64,000 bases of DNA from Mesostigma viride (GCA_009746045.1 RPFO01000082.1:3675042-3739041), one strand, 5' to 3'. Positions 23,591 to 34,699 are shown, numbered from the stretch's first letter. Numbers and translations: made by a program. Notes: generated from the sequence alone by a model not told the origin.

Positions 23591-24722
23591 GTTACGTGAT
23601 AGATAACCCACACATGGACGTGCATATGCATCGTGTGCAATGTGCACGCTCGAGCCACACCGAGTTCATACAGTGCGACATGCTAGGTAGAAATTCACCT
23701 ATTACATCGCGGGTAGTGATAATGACAATAGCAATGCCAAACATACGTGTTGAAGATTTGCGCGTGCATCCCGAAAGGTGATTCTTCGTCAAGCACCACG
23801 ACAGGCGTAACAGTTGCTCCATTGTCCTCATCACCGCTGTCGACAAGAGGCTGGATATCGTCTGCAAGCCAGCCTCGAGCCGGAATGGGTAGTCTTTGAT
23901 GCAGCGCGTCACCAAGTACTTCTTCAGGTTGCTCTTGTAGTCGCCCAGAGCCCTCCTCATCCGTGCATGGACGTCCTTACAGATGTATTCAGGGAGCTTG
24001 TTACGATCAAAGCCCATCTCCTCCAAGTAGTCCCCTGAGAAGTGGGCGACCGCTAGGTCGCGTTGGTCACTTCCGCGTATAGAGCGATCACCGCATCCAG
24101 CCGGGCCATCCTTTGAGTTGAGGACCATGCGCGACAGATCTTTCTCCTTCTCTTTCGCTTCTTTGGCTGCCTTCGCCCTTTGCCTTGCTTCTGCTATCTC
24201 CTGCTCTTTCGCTTCTTTGGCTGCCTTCGCCCCTTGCCTGCCTTCTGCTTTCTCTTGCTTCTCCTTATGTATATGCTGCTTCTGTTCCTCTGTTAGCCTC
24301 CTGCGGCATCGCACTTGTTTGGGTTGGTTAACATTGTGGTTATCCGCATGCTGTTCCTTTGACATGTGGCCATGATCAGGTTACATCGGCATATGTGATG
24401 ATTGCATGTCTGCCGGACGGCTACCTAGAAAAGAGCCCGGCGTTGGTTGTGTCACATTGTCACGTGACGCAGTGGGGATAGGAGAAGGCTCATCCGCTCG
24501 CGGAGGGGGCGGTGAAGGGGGGGGAGGACTGGGCGGTGGTATAAAATCACAGGTAGTGGGCTCGGCAACACGTGCAGAACTAAATGCGTCCAATGGAAGA
24601 CGTACACCGTGACCGATCACCCCTCGAATCAGCCCAGCTCCTTTTTCAAATGAGTTTCGCTGACTCTCCAACGGTCGGTTTTGGCTGATAGCAATTTGGC
24701 GACCATCCCGAAGTTGGTTGTG
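23591..24722 (-). repeat. Right arm of the 1.1-kb inverted repeat
   Basis: Reverse complement of 20916-22041. The outer end reads GGTTGTG, after which similarity stops. The arm carries the second copy of the basic transposon protein. Its 257-codon frame (24365-23592) differs from the left copy at a handful of residues, such as MSKEQ for MSEEQ and DVHAR for DVQTR. The in-frame TAA upstream is shared by both copies. Confidence 0.9.
23592..24671 (-). pseudogene. Transposon-encoded basic protein, right-arm copy (interrupted)
   Basis: Same arrangement as the left-arm copy. A proline-rich frame (24671-24381) ends with a TAA, then the MSKEQ frame of 257 codons ends at SIT. The same putative frame switch near the LEAGLQT segment is present, so the damage predates the duplication or was copied by gene conversion. 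Product role unknown; presumably an accessory protein of a CACTA-type element. Confidence 0.5.
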
Positions 24723-24908
24723 TGGATCAACATAACAAAAAAAAAGGAAATAATGGCTTCAACATTGCAGCCACATGCTGGATATATATTGATAGAATAC
24801 TAGAGCAAAAGAGTGTCAAGGTAAAATCTTGAAATCGACCACAAGAACCAATCAGCAAATCATAAGAACGGGTGTGAGACTCCTATCATGCGAAAAGAAT
24901 ACTGAACA

Positions 24909-26911
24909 TTATCGGTTTGACCAAGGAACTGACCAGAATTGGATTCCACGTCCGGGCTCGTATGTTGCATGTTGTAGCGCGTAGTCCAGCATCAGTTGTA
25001 GGGCCTCACGCAGCTCAGCCTAGGAGAGTGTGTAACTGTTTTCATGAAATCGCTCGTTCAACTCGATTTTCTTTGAGGGATCCCTCTCCAGAATGTCCCA
25101 GACACACGGGAAGCGTTGACCCTGAAAGCAAATCATATATATTCAGGGCAAAAGATATGGATAACAACAATATTAGAACATGTGTGAGGCATCCACAAAA
25201 ACCATATGTAATGGTAATTTTTAAAAATACATAATTGGAAAAGAAATCCATCTCAGAACAAAGAAAAATAAGTTCTACTCATCTACTGCTCATTTACTAT
25301 GCCCAAGGGCGGTGGACTGGGATCTCAGATAAACTATCCGAAAAAAAGGAGTATATTCATGACTAAAATATAAATATTATACAATTAACTTCATTATTTT
25401 ATATTATATTAGCCGCCATCACAGGGTTTTTACTGTGGGGGAAACAGCAAGAAACCAACAAAAAAAGTCGGAGATGCTCACTTAAAAAATTATACCACTG
25501 CCTTATACGGCTGCAAGATGAAGAAACAAACTTAACGGGAAAAAAGTCCAGCACCCTACTTGCTTTCAATAAACGATCCAGGGTAATTACAGCGCAACCA
25601 AAACAAAAAATCAGTATAAAAAATACCAATGTAGACGGGTGTAACGAGCTACCAAAATGCAGTGACAGCTGGATCACACACATAGGTGCCACCAAGGAAT
25701 GTAATATATTTTTTGTAAACTCACCCAAACTGCCGTGTGCGTGAAGTACGACTGGTCGTTCAGCGCCTCAAAGTCCATGAAAAAAGTCCCCATGGAACAT
25801 TCGACAACGGGTCGGATGTTATCACCGCCATTTGCCGCTCTCCCCAAGTCATGCCCCGGCCATCAGGAAGGCCAGCTAAGCGGATCTGTTGCGCCAGGTG
25901 AGCTGTAGCATGAACTGACTGTGACATTTCAGAGGCTGGTAGAACGCACTCGAATGCCACCACAGCACGCAGCATCATGTCCCCCACAAACCCTAACTCC
26001 TCTTGAGTAAGGCACCTTGCTGAAAATACACAGTTGAAAGCCACAGAAAGCTGGATGAAGGCTGCTCGGGCATCCTCGTGCAAGCGACCGCGCTGAACAA
26101 TCGGCAGCAACAAGCACAGGTACTTGTTTTTGTCACTAGTCTTCATTGTCTCGTCGGTCTTCGCCTTGAGCAGCAAGGAGCCCCTGATATCGCCCGGGCA
26201 CATAATCCGGGAGGTGCTCGAGCGCCTTCTCAGCAGCTGCATTTCACAAGAAAGAAATGGTCGGTGCCCTAATAACGTAAGACCCTTGATGAAGACAGCC
26301 AAAAAGAGGCCTAATTTTCCAGCAATAACTGACAATCAATTGATTCTAAAAATGAAATGCGGAAACCTGAATGACATCAGATTATCTCATGCGATGTGGT
26401 GAGCAACACAGCTGGCAAGCTTCCTCTATGCTAAAATGAAACAGGTGTAATAGCACACAATGGCCAGCCCATCCCACTAAGAAAGCATGCACATTGAAAG
26501 ACATACCCCAAGTGGCCACTTTCTTTTCGCTCGTAAGTTGACATGGTGGATGCCGGGATGTCTTCTTGATGCTTGTTGTCACGTCACCGTTCTTCGCCAC
26601 CTTCTCCACCTCTTCAGTCACAACCCATAGCTCCTGGTGAAGTCCGAGTTGTTGCAGACGTGCTCGAGTAGCACCAGTATGTGCTTTCCCTGCGCAATGG
26701 CAACCCCCTAACCCCCCCCCAAAAAAAAACTCGATAAGAATTATTACAACAACTTCCCTTTCCTTAGACAAAGCTTACACATTGCACACAAGAAAAAAGA
26801 AAGTCGGTGATACCACGTGCCACTTACCACTGGTGCAATTGACTATCCGGAGCAGGCCGTTGGGGCCAAGGTGAAACTCGTCCACCAGGTGTCGAATCAA
26901 TACATAGATTG
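24909..26911 (-). pseudogene. CACTA transposase 3' half with DUF4218-like region (decayed)
   Basis: Four segments have splice-like edges: 26911-26828, 26689-26507, 26236-25725 and 25121-24909. The third carries DUF4218-like features: MKTSDKNKYLCLLLPIVQRG, FIQLSVAFN, then VAFECVLPASEM and HATAHLAQQIRLAG. This pattern follows TNP2 in CACTA proteins. Frames must switch at least twice (before LLRRRSS and after GERQMA) to stay protein-like. The last segment reads QRFPCVWDILERD and meets a TAG at 25020-25022, beyond which the same frame continues (AELREALQLMLDYAL). These breaks indicate a pseudogene. It is on the opposite strand to the other TNP2 pieces. Confidence 0.6.
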
Positions 26912-26960
26912 CTCCAATACGGCAGCTTGCCAAAAACTTCCGGCTGCACCCCTAAGAATA

Positions 26961-27520
26961 CCCCCAATTTCGTACGGAGCCGCGAAATCTGATGTTCGGG
27001 ATGGCTGTGGACGGAGTTTGCCCGCGGAGCTTCATGTGCAATTATTCATTCTGGCCGGGTTTTATGGCATGCTATAATTTGCCAGAGTGGGTATTCCGTA
27101 TTTGTGAACAAGAACTTTTCACCAATGGTTGTGCTCATTAGCGCCGCCAAAGGGAAGGCGCCTAGGAGAATGCAAGTCTACTGGGAACTGGCTGTGGATT
27201 AGCTGTCGGCGATGTGGCACGGTTTCCATGTGTGCGACATCCTGGATGACAAGGGCGGCCCTTTAAAGCCCGTGCGTCTGCACGAGCTGCTTCTGTGGGT
27301 GATCCATGATTACCCGGCATTCGCAAAGTCGCTCAACGTCCCGGACGCTGTCTACTGCGGGTGCATGTTACACGGGCGAGAATGGGAAGCCACCTATATC
27401 TCCGAAAGGAAATTGGTGTACTTGGGAAACTGTACACTTCTAGACAAAGATGACCCTGTGCGACCAGCTGGAACTGGAGCTGCCCCTCCAGAGATGGATT
27501 ATGAGGGTTACCTGAAGTAA
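26961..27520 (+). pseudogene. CACTA (En/Spm) transposase TNP2, central fragment
   Basis: On the plus strand the frame EPRNLMFGMAVDGVCPRSF and YSFWPGFMACYNLPEWV matches the TNP2 block (RN..LGLATDGFNPF, YS.WPV....NLPPW). After a frameshift near 27123 it continues MVVLISAAKGKAPRRMQVY and meets an in-frame TAG near 27198. It then reads MWHGFHVCDI, RLHELLLWVIHDYPAF and RKLVYLGNCTLLDKDDP. These correspond to the conserved LLWTINDFPAY and K..YLGHRRFL..DHP motifs. The piece ends in a TAA at 27518-27520. One frameshift and one stop make it non-functional. Confidence 0.85.
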
Positions 27521-29035
27521 TGTCGAGAGGATTTAGCATGCACCCATCTAAGAAAGTAGAAGAGTCCAAGTCTCCGAAACTAGAGTCGCCGGAAGCCGTG
27601 GTTCTCAGGGAGTTAGAGAGGCGTCTGCACTACCGAAAGCACGAGACACCGAAAGCTGCCCAGAAATCTGTAGGGCCCCAACAAGAGGGTGCCCCCGAGG
27701 GCAAGGCAACCGCCAAGACAAAGGCCTCCGGCGGCAGTAGGCCCCGGAACGTTCGCCTGCATAACCAACCAGCCCAACCAGGTAATTTAAAATCGAGTAT
27801 TCATAAACCTTCGTGTGATTGAGTATTACATGCACATGCCGCATGAAGTATGGAAGAAGTCCTTTGGTGCAAGCGTGCTTCTGCTCTCCCTCCAGCCATC
27901 GACAGATTTCTGAGTGAATTCTCATGACAGTTCTTTCGGGTGCTTTATTCGTTGGTGAACACCACAGCCGGGCGTCGAAGCTGGTGCAACACCCAAGTCA
28001 TCGTCCAGTGCTGGCCACCCCCGCTGCAAGCATGGTGCAGCATGGAAGCCTGGAGGCTGAAAGGGATGCTCGCGTCGCTCCTTTGCAGGCTCAGATCGAC
28101 GCGATCAACGCAGAGTACAAGCAGAGAAGCGCTGGGCATGCACTGAATGTAGTGGCCCTTCCGCCTCTAAGCTTGTCATCTGCATCTGGGCCTGCACGTA
28201 AGCGCCATCTTTTTTGTTTTCTTCGAGGCAGGCTGCATTCACTTTGTTGCATGGAAATGAAAAACGATGTTGATAGTTTGTTTGTTATTGAAGTTTGTTT
28301 TTTTTTTTTCCGCTGAAGAAGCACATTTGACACCCATACTCCATTTAGGTACACTGTCTTTGTTTTATTTTGGCAGCTTGAAAGCAGACAGTGGACATCA
28401 GTCGGTCATCAAATATTTAAAATTTTCTTGTTTCACTTAGCATGTTCAGGTCGTGACCGTCCATGTTTAAGTTTAATTATTATAACTAACAATCCGGACG
28501 GTGTATGTGTGTCATCCTTATGAAGCCGTCCCTTTTTTAATATTATTTTTAATATTATTATAACTAACAATCCGGACGGTGTATGTGTGTCATCCTTATG
28601 AAGCCGTCCCTTTTATTGTGCACTTTCATCTGTGACCCTGTTTGGTACGCTTGCATTCGCTCCTTTTACTGCATGTTTCTTTCATTTTGCATCGAACAGC
28701 GGCCTGCATGGCTGGGACATTGGCACCGGTGGTGGCGCCTGAACCTGAACCTCTGGTGCCTGTGCTGGCTGCTGACAGTTTTCGCGCGAAGTGCCAGTAT
28801 TCGAAGAATTTGTCATTTCTACTGGCATGCGAGTCTCCACGTCTCGTCGATGGACCAAAGGCCTTGCCCCCGCCTGGCATGGTGGATGCATCCGAAGGCC
28901 TCCCCACACCTGGAGCAGCTGTGGCGCCCGTGGTGGTGGCCTGCTCTGAGCCCACGTGGGTGGGTGTCGGTGGTCTACCCGTGATGCCAATGGCGGTGGT
29001 CAGCCCTCCGTTGCCCGGGCCAGAGGCGGTTCACT
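27520..29035 (+). CDS. Three-exon gene of unknown function downstream of the TNP2 fragment
   Basis: Exons 27520-27781, 27931-28197 and 28700-29035 join at GT-AG sites, all in phase 1, and keep one open frame of about 288 codons. The ATG overlaps the TAA of the TNP2 frame (TAATG). The product is hydrophilic: a Lys/Glu/Pro-rich start, a short coiled coil (SLEAERDARVAPLQAQIDA), then a Pro/Val/Ala-rich end. The third exon ends in a GTAAGT donor, so more exons should follow but I cannot place them. It may be an accessory gene of the CACTA element; the family is unknown. Confidence 0.5.
28400..28620. repeat. Dispersed AT-rich repeat with GGACGG/CCGTCC hairpin, copy 1
   Basis: Starts AAATATTTAAAATTTTCTTG and contains two copies of a 40-bp block, CCGGACGGTGTATGTGTGTC through GAAGCCGTCCC, whose ends can pair. 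The same arrangement occurs at 34455-34690 in the same orientation with few changes. It lies in the intron between the second and third exons of the 27.5-29.0 kb gene. Confidence 0.85.
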
Positions 29036-29937
29036 GTAAGTCCATTCATATCACTTTTGACCTTGGTTGATGCGGTATTGGCATACATCTGTACGTCTCC
29101 ATTAATTGATTAACGTTCGCATTGGTATAGTTTAATTGATCAAAGCAATTTTTGAAGTATCTTTGTTTATGCGCTGAGCTTGCACTTAGATGATGTTGTT
29201 TGCTGTTCAACCGTGTAGGCCTTGCTATGAGCAGCACCACATACACTTGGCGATTTTTCTACGCGTCGTAAAGGTATACGACTTGTTTACGTTGCGGAAA
29301 CAAAAAAGTACACTAAAAGTATACCGTTTCGACAGGTGTATACGTGCAGGCATAGGCTCTCACACATGATAAGGTATGATACAACTGCATTATGATGATG
29401 CAAGTGAGTTGTCCTGTTATGCTTGAAGGGAAATGAGTTGGTTGGGATGGTTGGTGGCCACGGTGGTGTGTAGTATTACCGCACTTACATGCTTGCAAAT
29501 TGCTAGCACAAGCTGAGTTCTCTCCAGAGGACTGGCAGTTTTTGGTATGTTTCAGGCACTGCCTGTGGCCAAATTGAGCCCAGTTTTTTGCCGCGTTTCA
29601 AGAACTTTATTTTTCACACGTTTCTGATTTTTCTACATGCATACGGAGTTGATTATATTTTTTAATACACTGGTATACATCAAAAAATGCCAAATCGCGA
29701 GTAAGGGTCAACACCCGAGTAAAATTCTACATGATTTGGTCCATGTATGATTTTTTACACATATTCCAGACACAGATCAAGATATTGAGTGCTATTAGGC
29801 ACCTCAAACATATGGCATACCCCCCTGCCCTTTCAGCTACATGATCGCAAAATTGGTCAACTCAGTCCTCTGGAGAGGACTCAGAGGACTGAGTCAGTAC
29901 AAACGACGTGTTAACCCCAATTGATGGATGGATGGAT
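29036..29937. other. Region without supported gene
   Basis: Contains the motif TACGCGTCGTAAAGGTATAC at about 29261, also found at about 46310. A hairpin lies at about 29868-29902, with 12-bp arms ACTCAGTCCTCT and AGAGGACTGAGT. Otherwise only short frames. Confidence 0.5.
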
Positions 29938-30309
29938 GGGTGGGTGGTTGGGTGGGTGGTTGGGTGGGTGGGTGGGTGGGTGGGTGGGTGGGTGGGTGGG
30001 TGGGTGGGTGGGTGGGTGGGTGGGTGGGTGGGTGGGTGGGTGGGTGGGTGGGTGGGTGGGTGGGTGGGTGGGTGGGTGGGTGGGTGGGTGGGTGGGTGGG
30101 TGGGTGGGTGGGTGGGTGGGTGGGTGGGTGGGTGGGTGGGTGGGTGGGTGGGTGGGTGGGTGGGTGGGTGGGTGGGTGGGTGGGTGGGTGGGTGGGTGGG
30201 TGGGTGGTGGGTGGGTGGGTGGGTGGGTGGGTGGGTGGGTGGGTGGGTGGGTGGGTGGTGGGTGGGTGGGTGGGTGGGTGGGTGGGTGGGTGGGTGGGTG
30301 GGTGGGTGG
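29938..30309. repeat. (TGGG)n tetranucleotide tract, about 370 bp
   Basis: Nearly pure TGGG repeats with two single-base slips. The G-rich plus strand could form quadruplexes. The six overlapping long frames (poly Gly-Trp-Val or Pro-Thr-His) are artefacts. It is not a recognised telomere repeat and has no subtelomeric context. Confidence 0.95.
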
Positions 30310-30400
30310 GTCCACGGGATTGAGGGAAGAGACACTCTAGGCGTAGACCATGTTGCATAAATGCATTTGTTTGAGTTTATATCATGCCATATTTAGTATC

Positions 30401-30431
30401 ATTAGATTAGATTAGATTAGATTAGATTAGA
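30401..30431. repeat. (ATTAG)n pentanucleotide microsatellite
   Basis: Six consecutive ATTAG units just before the left arm of the 1.4-kb inverted repeat. Confidence 0.9.
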
Positions 30432-30604
30432 TGAGATTAGAGTTAGCTCTAGATGAGTTAGTTTTCGCGGCTCCGCTCACCCCCACCCACCAGCGATGGA
30501 ATACGTGCTACATGGTCTCCCAAGGGAGTCATGTAATTTTATTCAATTTGAGACATGTAATTTATTCAATTTATATAAAGTATCATCGAACCAATTTTAC
30601 TACC

Positions 30605-31180
30605 AAAGAAATATGCCAAAACTGTCACCATGCATGCTATGCATGGGCACCAATGTAATGCCGAGGATCACAGGAACACGGCCAATAAATAAAACCCAAT
30701 GGACACCCTGCCATTTGAAACTGTCACCTTGCATGCTGCCCATGGGCATCACTGTAATGCCTAAGATCACAGGAACACGGCCAATAAATAAAACCCAATG
30801 GACACCCTGCCAAAACTGTCACCTTGCATGCTGTGCATGGGCATCACTGTAATGCCCAAGATCACAGGAAAATGGCCAATAAATAAAACCCAATGGACAC
30901 CCTACCAAAACGGTCACCATGCATGCTGTGCATGGGCATCACTGTAATGCCCAAGATCACAGGAACATGGCCAATGAATAAAACCCATGGACACCCTGAC
31001 AAAACTGTCACCATGCATGCTGTGCATGGGCATCACTGTAATGCCCAAGATCACAGGAACATGGCCAATAAATAAAAGCCAATGGACACCCTGACAAAAG
31101 TGTCACCATGCATGCTGTGCATGGGCATTGATCAATGTAATGCCCAGGATAAACGGGAACATGGCCAATAAAGCCAGTGC
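30605..31180. repeat. Minisatellite of about 95 bp, six copies (left arm)
   Basis: Units contain GCATGGGCATCACTGTAATG and CCAATAAATAAAACCCAATG. They recur about every 95 bp from 30630 to 31110. The same unit appears inverted at 33360-33815. Short frames across it are artefacts. Confidence 0.9.
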
Positions 31181-31362
31181 ATGACAATCCTATGAATTCG
31201 TCAGGCACTAGCTTTTCAGACACACCATCCATGTGCATGTATCGAAAGAAAGTTGGGCAAGCCCAGTCAAAGGCATGCAACACATAATGGCGATTGTCTA
31301 TAGCGTGCACCACCTCCGAGTCCATGTTGGACTCACGAGCCCGAGCTGATGCTGGGACTCAG

Positions 31363-31917
31363 TTAATATAGCACTGACGATGCGGGCCAGCGGGCCAGCA
31401 ATAGCGCGTTCAGGCCCGGTCCTGCGCCGAACTCGGCATCCGGTTCTACTAAATCATCCAACAATGCACGTGGCCCGGCCCCGCCATGATCTGTGACGTC
31501 GTCAGGATGCGAAGGCCCCTCTTCCAACTGTTCATGGCCACGACCTGGTTCCGAGTTGGGGCACGGCCCCGCTTCCAAATCGGATTCCGGCCTAGCATCT
31601 TCCACGGATGCAGGTGTGGCCACATCGAAGAGCTGCCTGGCCACGGATGCTTCTCCATGAGGATTGATGGGTCGATTCCGCTTGTACGGGTTTGGATGGC
31701 TGTCATCGTGGGTCCCGTTTCTAATAAACCTACCAGATCCAGACCTCTTCCCAGGGGGACTTGAAATTTGAGTTCCTGAGGGAATGCTTCCCCATATGTT
31801 AAAATTGTGTCCTGCCGGCATGAGGTTAATTTTAGTGCATCCCTGCCAATGGCACACTGGTAAATAGAACGGCCAGCTATCACGCGAGGGAGCTGCCATC
31901 GTTGCTCACAGCGTGTT
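31363..31917 (-). CDS. Hypothetical acidic protein, left-arm copy
   Basis: An open frame of about 178 codons ends ARWPASSVLY. It contains GKRSGSGRFIRN, HPNPYKRNR (a possible nuclear-localisation-like basic stretch) and an acidic C-terminal half (SVEDARPESDLEAGP, LLDDLVEPDAEFGAGP). A second frame over the first half (GCEQRWQLPRVIAG-like) is also conserved between arms, so splicing or a frameshift is likely. About 45 bp downstream a short frame, MDSEVVHAIDNR and FDWACPTFFRYMH, is conserved in both arms. I do not recognise the family. It is probably transposon-borne. Confidence 0.45.
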
Positions 31918-32200
31918 GTTAACCCTTCAATGGTCTCAACTCGAACCACCAGAACGGACAGAGTTAGGGTACCTTTGTAAGTACGAGAGTATCTAGCCAA
32001 ATAATGTTTTCTTGCCCACCCTTGGAAGGAAGCATGCTTATATATCAAATATCACTGGGGACATGTGGTTGGCCATATATCCGTGCCCCACATGTGCTAT
32101 AAATAGCACCCCCCCGGGGGGGTACAGTGCACGTGGGGTTGGAGACATATATAATGCATTATCGACCATTTACACAAATCAGTTGGCCCTAGCCTTTTAA

Positions 32201-32585
32201 CCCTTAAACCGTACTCGGTCCGATTTGAAGGACTGAGTTTTTCTCAGTCCTATTAAACGGACCGAGTTTGTGGCAGAACTAGCTCAGATTCTAGCAAACT
32301 TTTAAAGATTTTTCTGGACCAGATTCGAGATCTAGATTTTTACAATCTCGTGCACCCATGGTTTACCACTTTTGGACATCTGGCCAGGGACCCATGAGTG
32401 AAAATATATCTAGGGGGGTATCCTGGTCAAAAGGTACTGGCAGGCGAGAAAAAAAATACCAAAACAGGAAGACCGCGAAAACGACGAGTAACGACGGCAG
32501 CCATGGCGTCGCCTCCCGGTGGCGCACAGTCAGGATTTTTGCTCAGACGTGGAATTAAGCTTTCATTACCACCGGCTATATTCGG
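32201..32585 (+). repeat. piggyBac left terminal region with transposase start
   Basis: Terminal inverted repeat, then a subterminal region. A reading frame follows with MASPPGGAQSGFLLRRG and KLSLPPAIFGA, the same N-terminus as the internal transposase. The frame breaks off at about 32583, where sequence leading to the 1.4-kb arm begins. It is thus a truncated 5' end. Confidence 0.75.
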
Positions 32586-32604
32586 TGCAAGAACATGAGG
32601 ACCT

Positions 32605-33166
32605 TAACAGCGGGCTGTGAGCAACGATGGCAGCTCCCTCGCGTGATAGCTGGCCGTTCTAATTACCAGTGTGCCATTGGCAGGGATGCACGGAAATTAA
32701 CCTCATGCCGGCGGGACGCAATTTTAACATATGGGGAAGAAGTCCCGCAGGAACTCAAATTACAAGTCGCCCTGGGAAGAGGTCTGGATCTGGTAGGTTT
32801 ATTAGAAACGCGACCCACGATGACAGCCATCCAAACCCGTACAAGCGGAATCGACTCAGCAATCCTCACGGAGAAGCATCCGTGGCCAGGCAGCTCTTCG
32901 ATGTGGCCATACCTGCATCCGTGGAAGATGCTAGGCCGGAATCCGATTTGGAAGCAGGGCCGTGCCCCGACTCGGAACCAGGTCGTGGCCATGAACTGCT
33001 AGAAGAAGTGGGGCCTTCGCATCCTGGCGACGTCACATATCATGGCAGGGCCGGGCCTCGTGCATTGTTGGATGATTTAGTGGAACCGGATGCCGAGTTC
33101 GGCGCAGGGCCGGGCCTGAACGCGCTATTGCTGGCCCGCTGGCCCGCATCCTCAGTGCTATATTAA
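32605..33166 (+). CDS. Hypothetical acidic protein, right-arm copy
   Basis: Second copy of the protein described for the left arm, ending in the same ARWPASSVLY. Reading frames in the first and second halves differ. The first (CEQRWQLPRVIAGRS, ILTYGEEVPQELK) reaches a possible donor, GGATCTG|GTAGGT, at about 32790. The second (GKRSGSGRFIRN onward) gives the acidic half. Most differences between the arms are single residues, suggesting that the coding sequence was kept for a while. Function unknown. Confidence 0.45.
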
Positions 33167-33359
33167 CTGGCGTCCAGCATCAGCTCGGGCTCGTGGGTCC
33201 AACATGGACTCGGAGGTGGTGCACGCTATAGACAATCGCTATTATGTGTTGCATGCCTTTGACTGGGCTTGCCCAACTTTCTTTCGATACATGCACATGG
33301 ATGGTGTGTATGAAAAGCTAGCGCCTGACGGATAGGATTGTCATGCACTGGCTTTATTG

Positions 33360-33815
33360 GCCATGTTCCCGTTTATCCTGGGCATTACATTGATGCGCAT
33401 GCACAGCATACATGGTGACAGTTTTGGCAGGGTGTCCATAGGGTTTTCTTTATTGGCCGTGTTCCTGTGATCTTGGGCATTACAGTGATGCCCTTGCGCA
33501 GCATGCAAGGTGACAGTTTCAAATGGCAGGGTGTCCATTGGCTTTTATCTATTGGCCCTTTTCCTGTGATCTTGGGCATTACAGTGATGCCCATGCACAG
33601 CATGCAAGGTGACAGTTTTGTCACGGTGTCCATTGGGTTTTATCTATTGGCCGTGTTCCTGTGATCTTGGGCATTACAGTGATGCCCATGCACAGCATGC
33701 AAAGTGACAGTTTTGTCAGGGTGTCCATTGGGTTTTATTTATTGGCCATGTTCCTGTGATCTTGGGCATTACATTGGTGCCCATGCATAGCATGCATGGT
33801 TACAGCTTTGGCATT
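33360..33815. repeat. Minisatellite of about 95 bp, five copies (right arm)
   Basis: Inverse orientation of the units at 30605-31180: TTGGGCATTACAGTGATGCC and TTTATTGGCC recur every 95 bp or so. Confidence 0.9.
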
Positions 33816-34454
33816 TTCTTTGGTAATCAAAGTAAATAGCAGTGGTTTACTTATTCCATGAGACTTTTAAACGATTGAATAGTTATTACATGACTCCCTT
33901 GGGAGACCATGTAGTACGTATTCCATTGCTGGTGGGTGGGGGTGAGTGGAGCCGCGAAAAGTTACTAATCTAGAGCTAAAGTAGATCTATTCTATTAACC
34001 GTGGAACTCCAGGGTAACAGACTCTTTATTAAAACAATGAGTGGAGAACATACAAAAGGCAGGCCACATCCCGGCCGCCGATGCTCATGAGAACACTTAT
34101 TGCTTGGCAAAGGCTAGCCTTACCCCCAAACACGCAGGGAGGGTGGGCGGGAAAAAAAAAGAGGCCGACCTTAGCTAGGTGGGTTTGTTTTTGTCCTTTT
34201 GTGCGTGTCATGCGGCCTTGGCCCGGACGGCATTTTTTCGGCACGCAAATGTTGCGTCTGAACAAATGACGCAATATGGTGTTCTAATTGCCGGCAGCTT
34301 ACGTAAGGCTGCCGGGGCTATTAGGTCACATATTGCGTGAGAGAAAGAATTATTGTAGATCTAGTTAATCATTACGCCATTAACAAAGAAACCTAGACAG
34401 TGGCAGGTTTATATCTCAACGTAGCTCCTGCCACCTGGCCAAGAAAAACTGGCC

Positions 34455-34690
34455 AAATCAAATATTTCAAATTTTCTTGCTTCACTTAGCGTGTCCAGGT
34501 CGTGACCGTCCATGTTTAAGTTTCATTATTATAACTAACAATCCGGACGGTGTATGTGTGTCATCCTGATGAAGCCGTCCCTTTTCTAATATTATTTTTA
34601 ATATTATTATAACTAACAATCCGGACGGTGTATGTGTGTCATCCTTATGAAGCCGCCCCTTTTTTAATATTATTTTTAATATTATTCTTA
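34455..34690. repeat. Dispersed AT-rich repeat with GGACGG/CCGTCC hairpin, copy 2
   Basis: Same sequence as 28400-28620, again with two 40-bp hairpin blocks and ATTATTTTTAATATTATT linkers. It lies directly before a third copy of the piggyBac 5' region. Confidence 0.85.
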
Positions 34691-34699
34691 ATATTATTA

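Larger units (their letters stand above)
30455..31922 (-). repeat. Left arm of a 1.4-kb inverted repeat
   Basis: Reverse complement, with about 10% divergence and length changes, of 32603-33985. The outer end carries TTTTCGCGGCTCCGCTCAC and CTACATGGTCTCCCAAGGGA. The inner end on the minus strand is TTAACAACACGCTGTGAGC. Each arm has a hydrophilic reading frame at the inner side and a minisatellite at the outer side. The arms face each other across 0.7 kb that contains the left end of a piggyBac element. Confidence 0.85.
32603..33985 (+). repeat. Right arm of the 1.4-kb inverted repeat, inside the piggyBac element
   Basis: Begins TTAACAGCGGGCTGTGAGC and ends around AGCCGCGAAAAGTTACTAATC; a further TTAA lies at about 33997. 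TTAA at both edges hints that the segment may itself have moved as a piggyBac-type non-autonomous element. No matching terminal inverted repeats are visible. Confidence 0.8.

Noticed and set aside
29938-30309. Telomeric repeat
   Set aside because: (TGGG)n is not a known telomere unit and both flanks are ordinary interspersed sequence.
29862-30360. Six overlapping frames of 130-157 codons
   Set aside because: Products of the (TGGG)n repeat.
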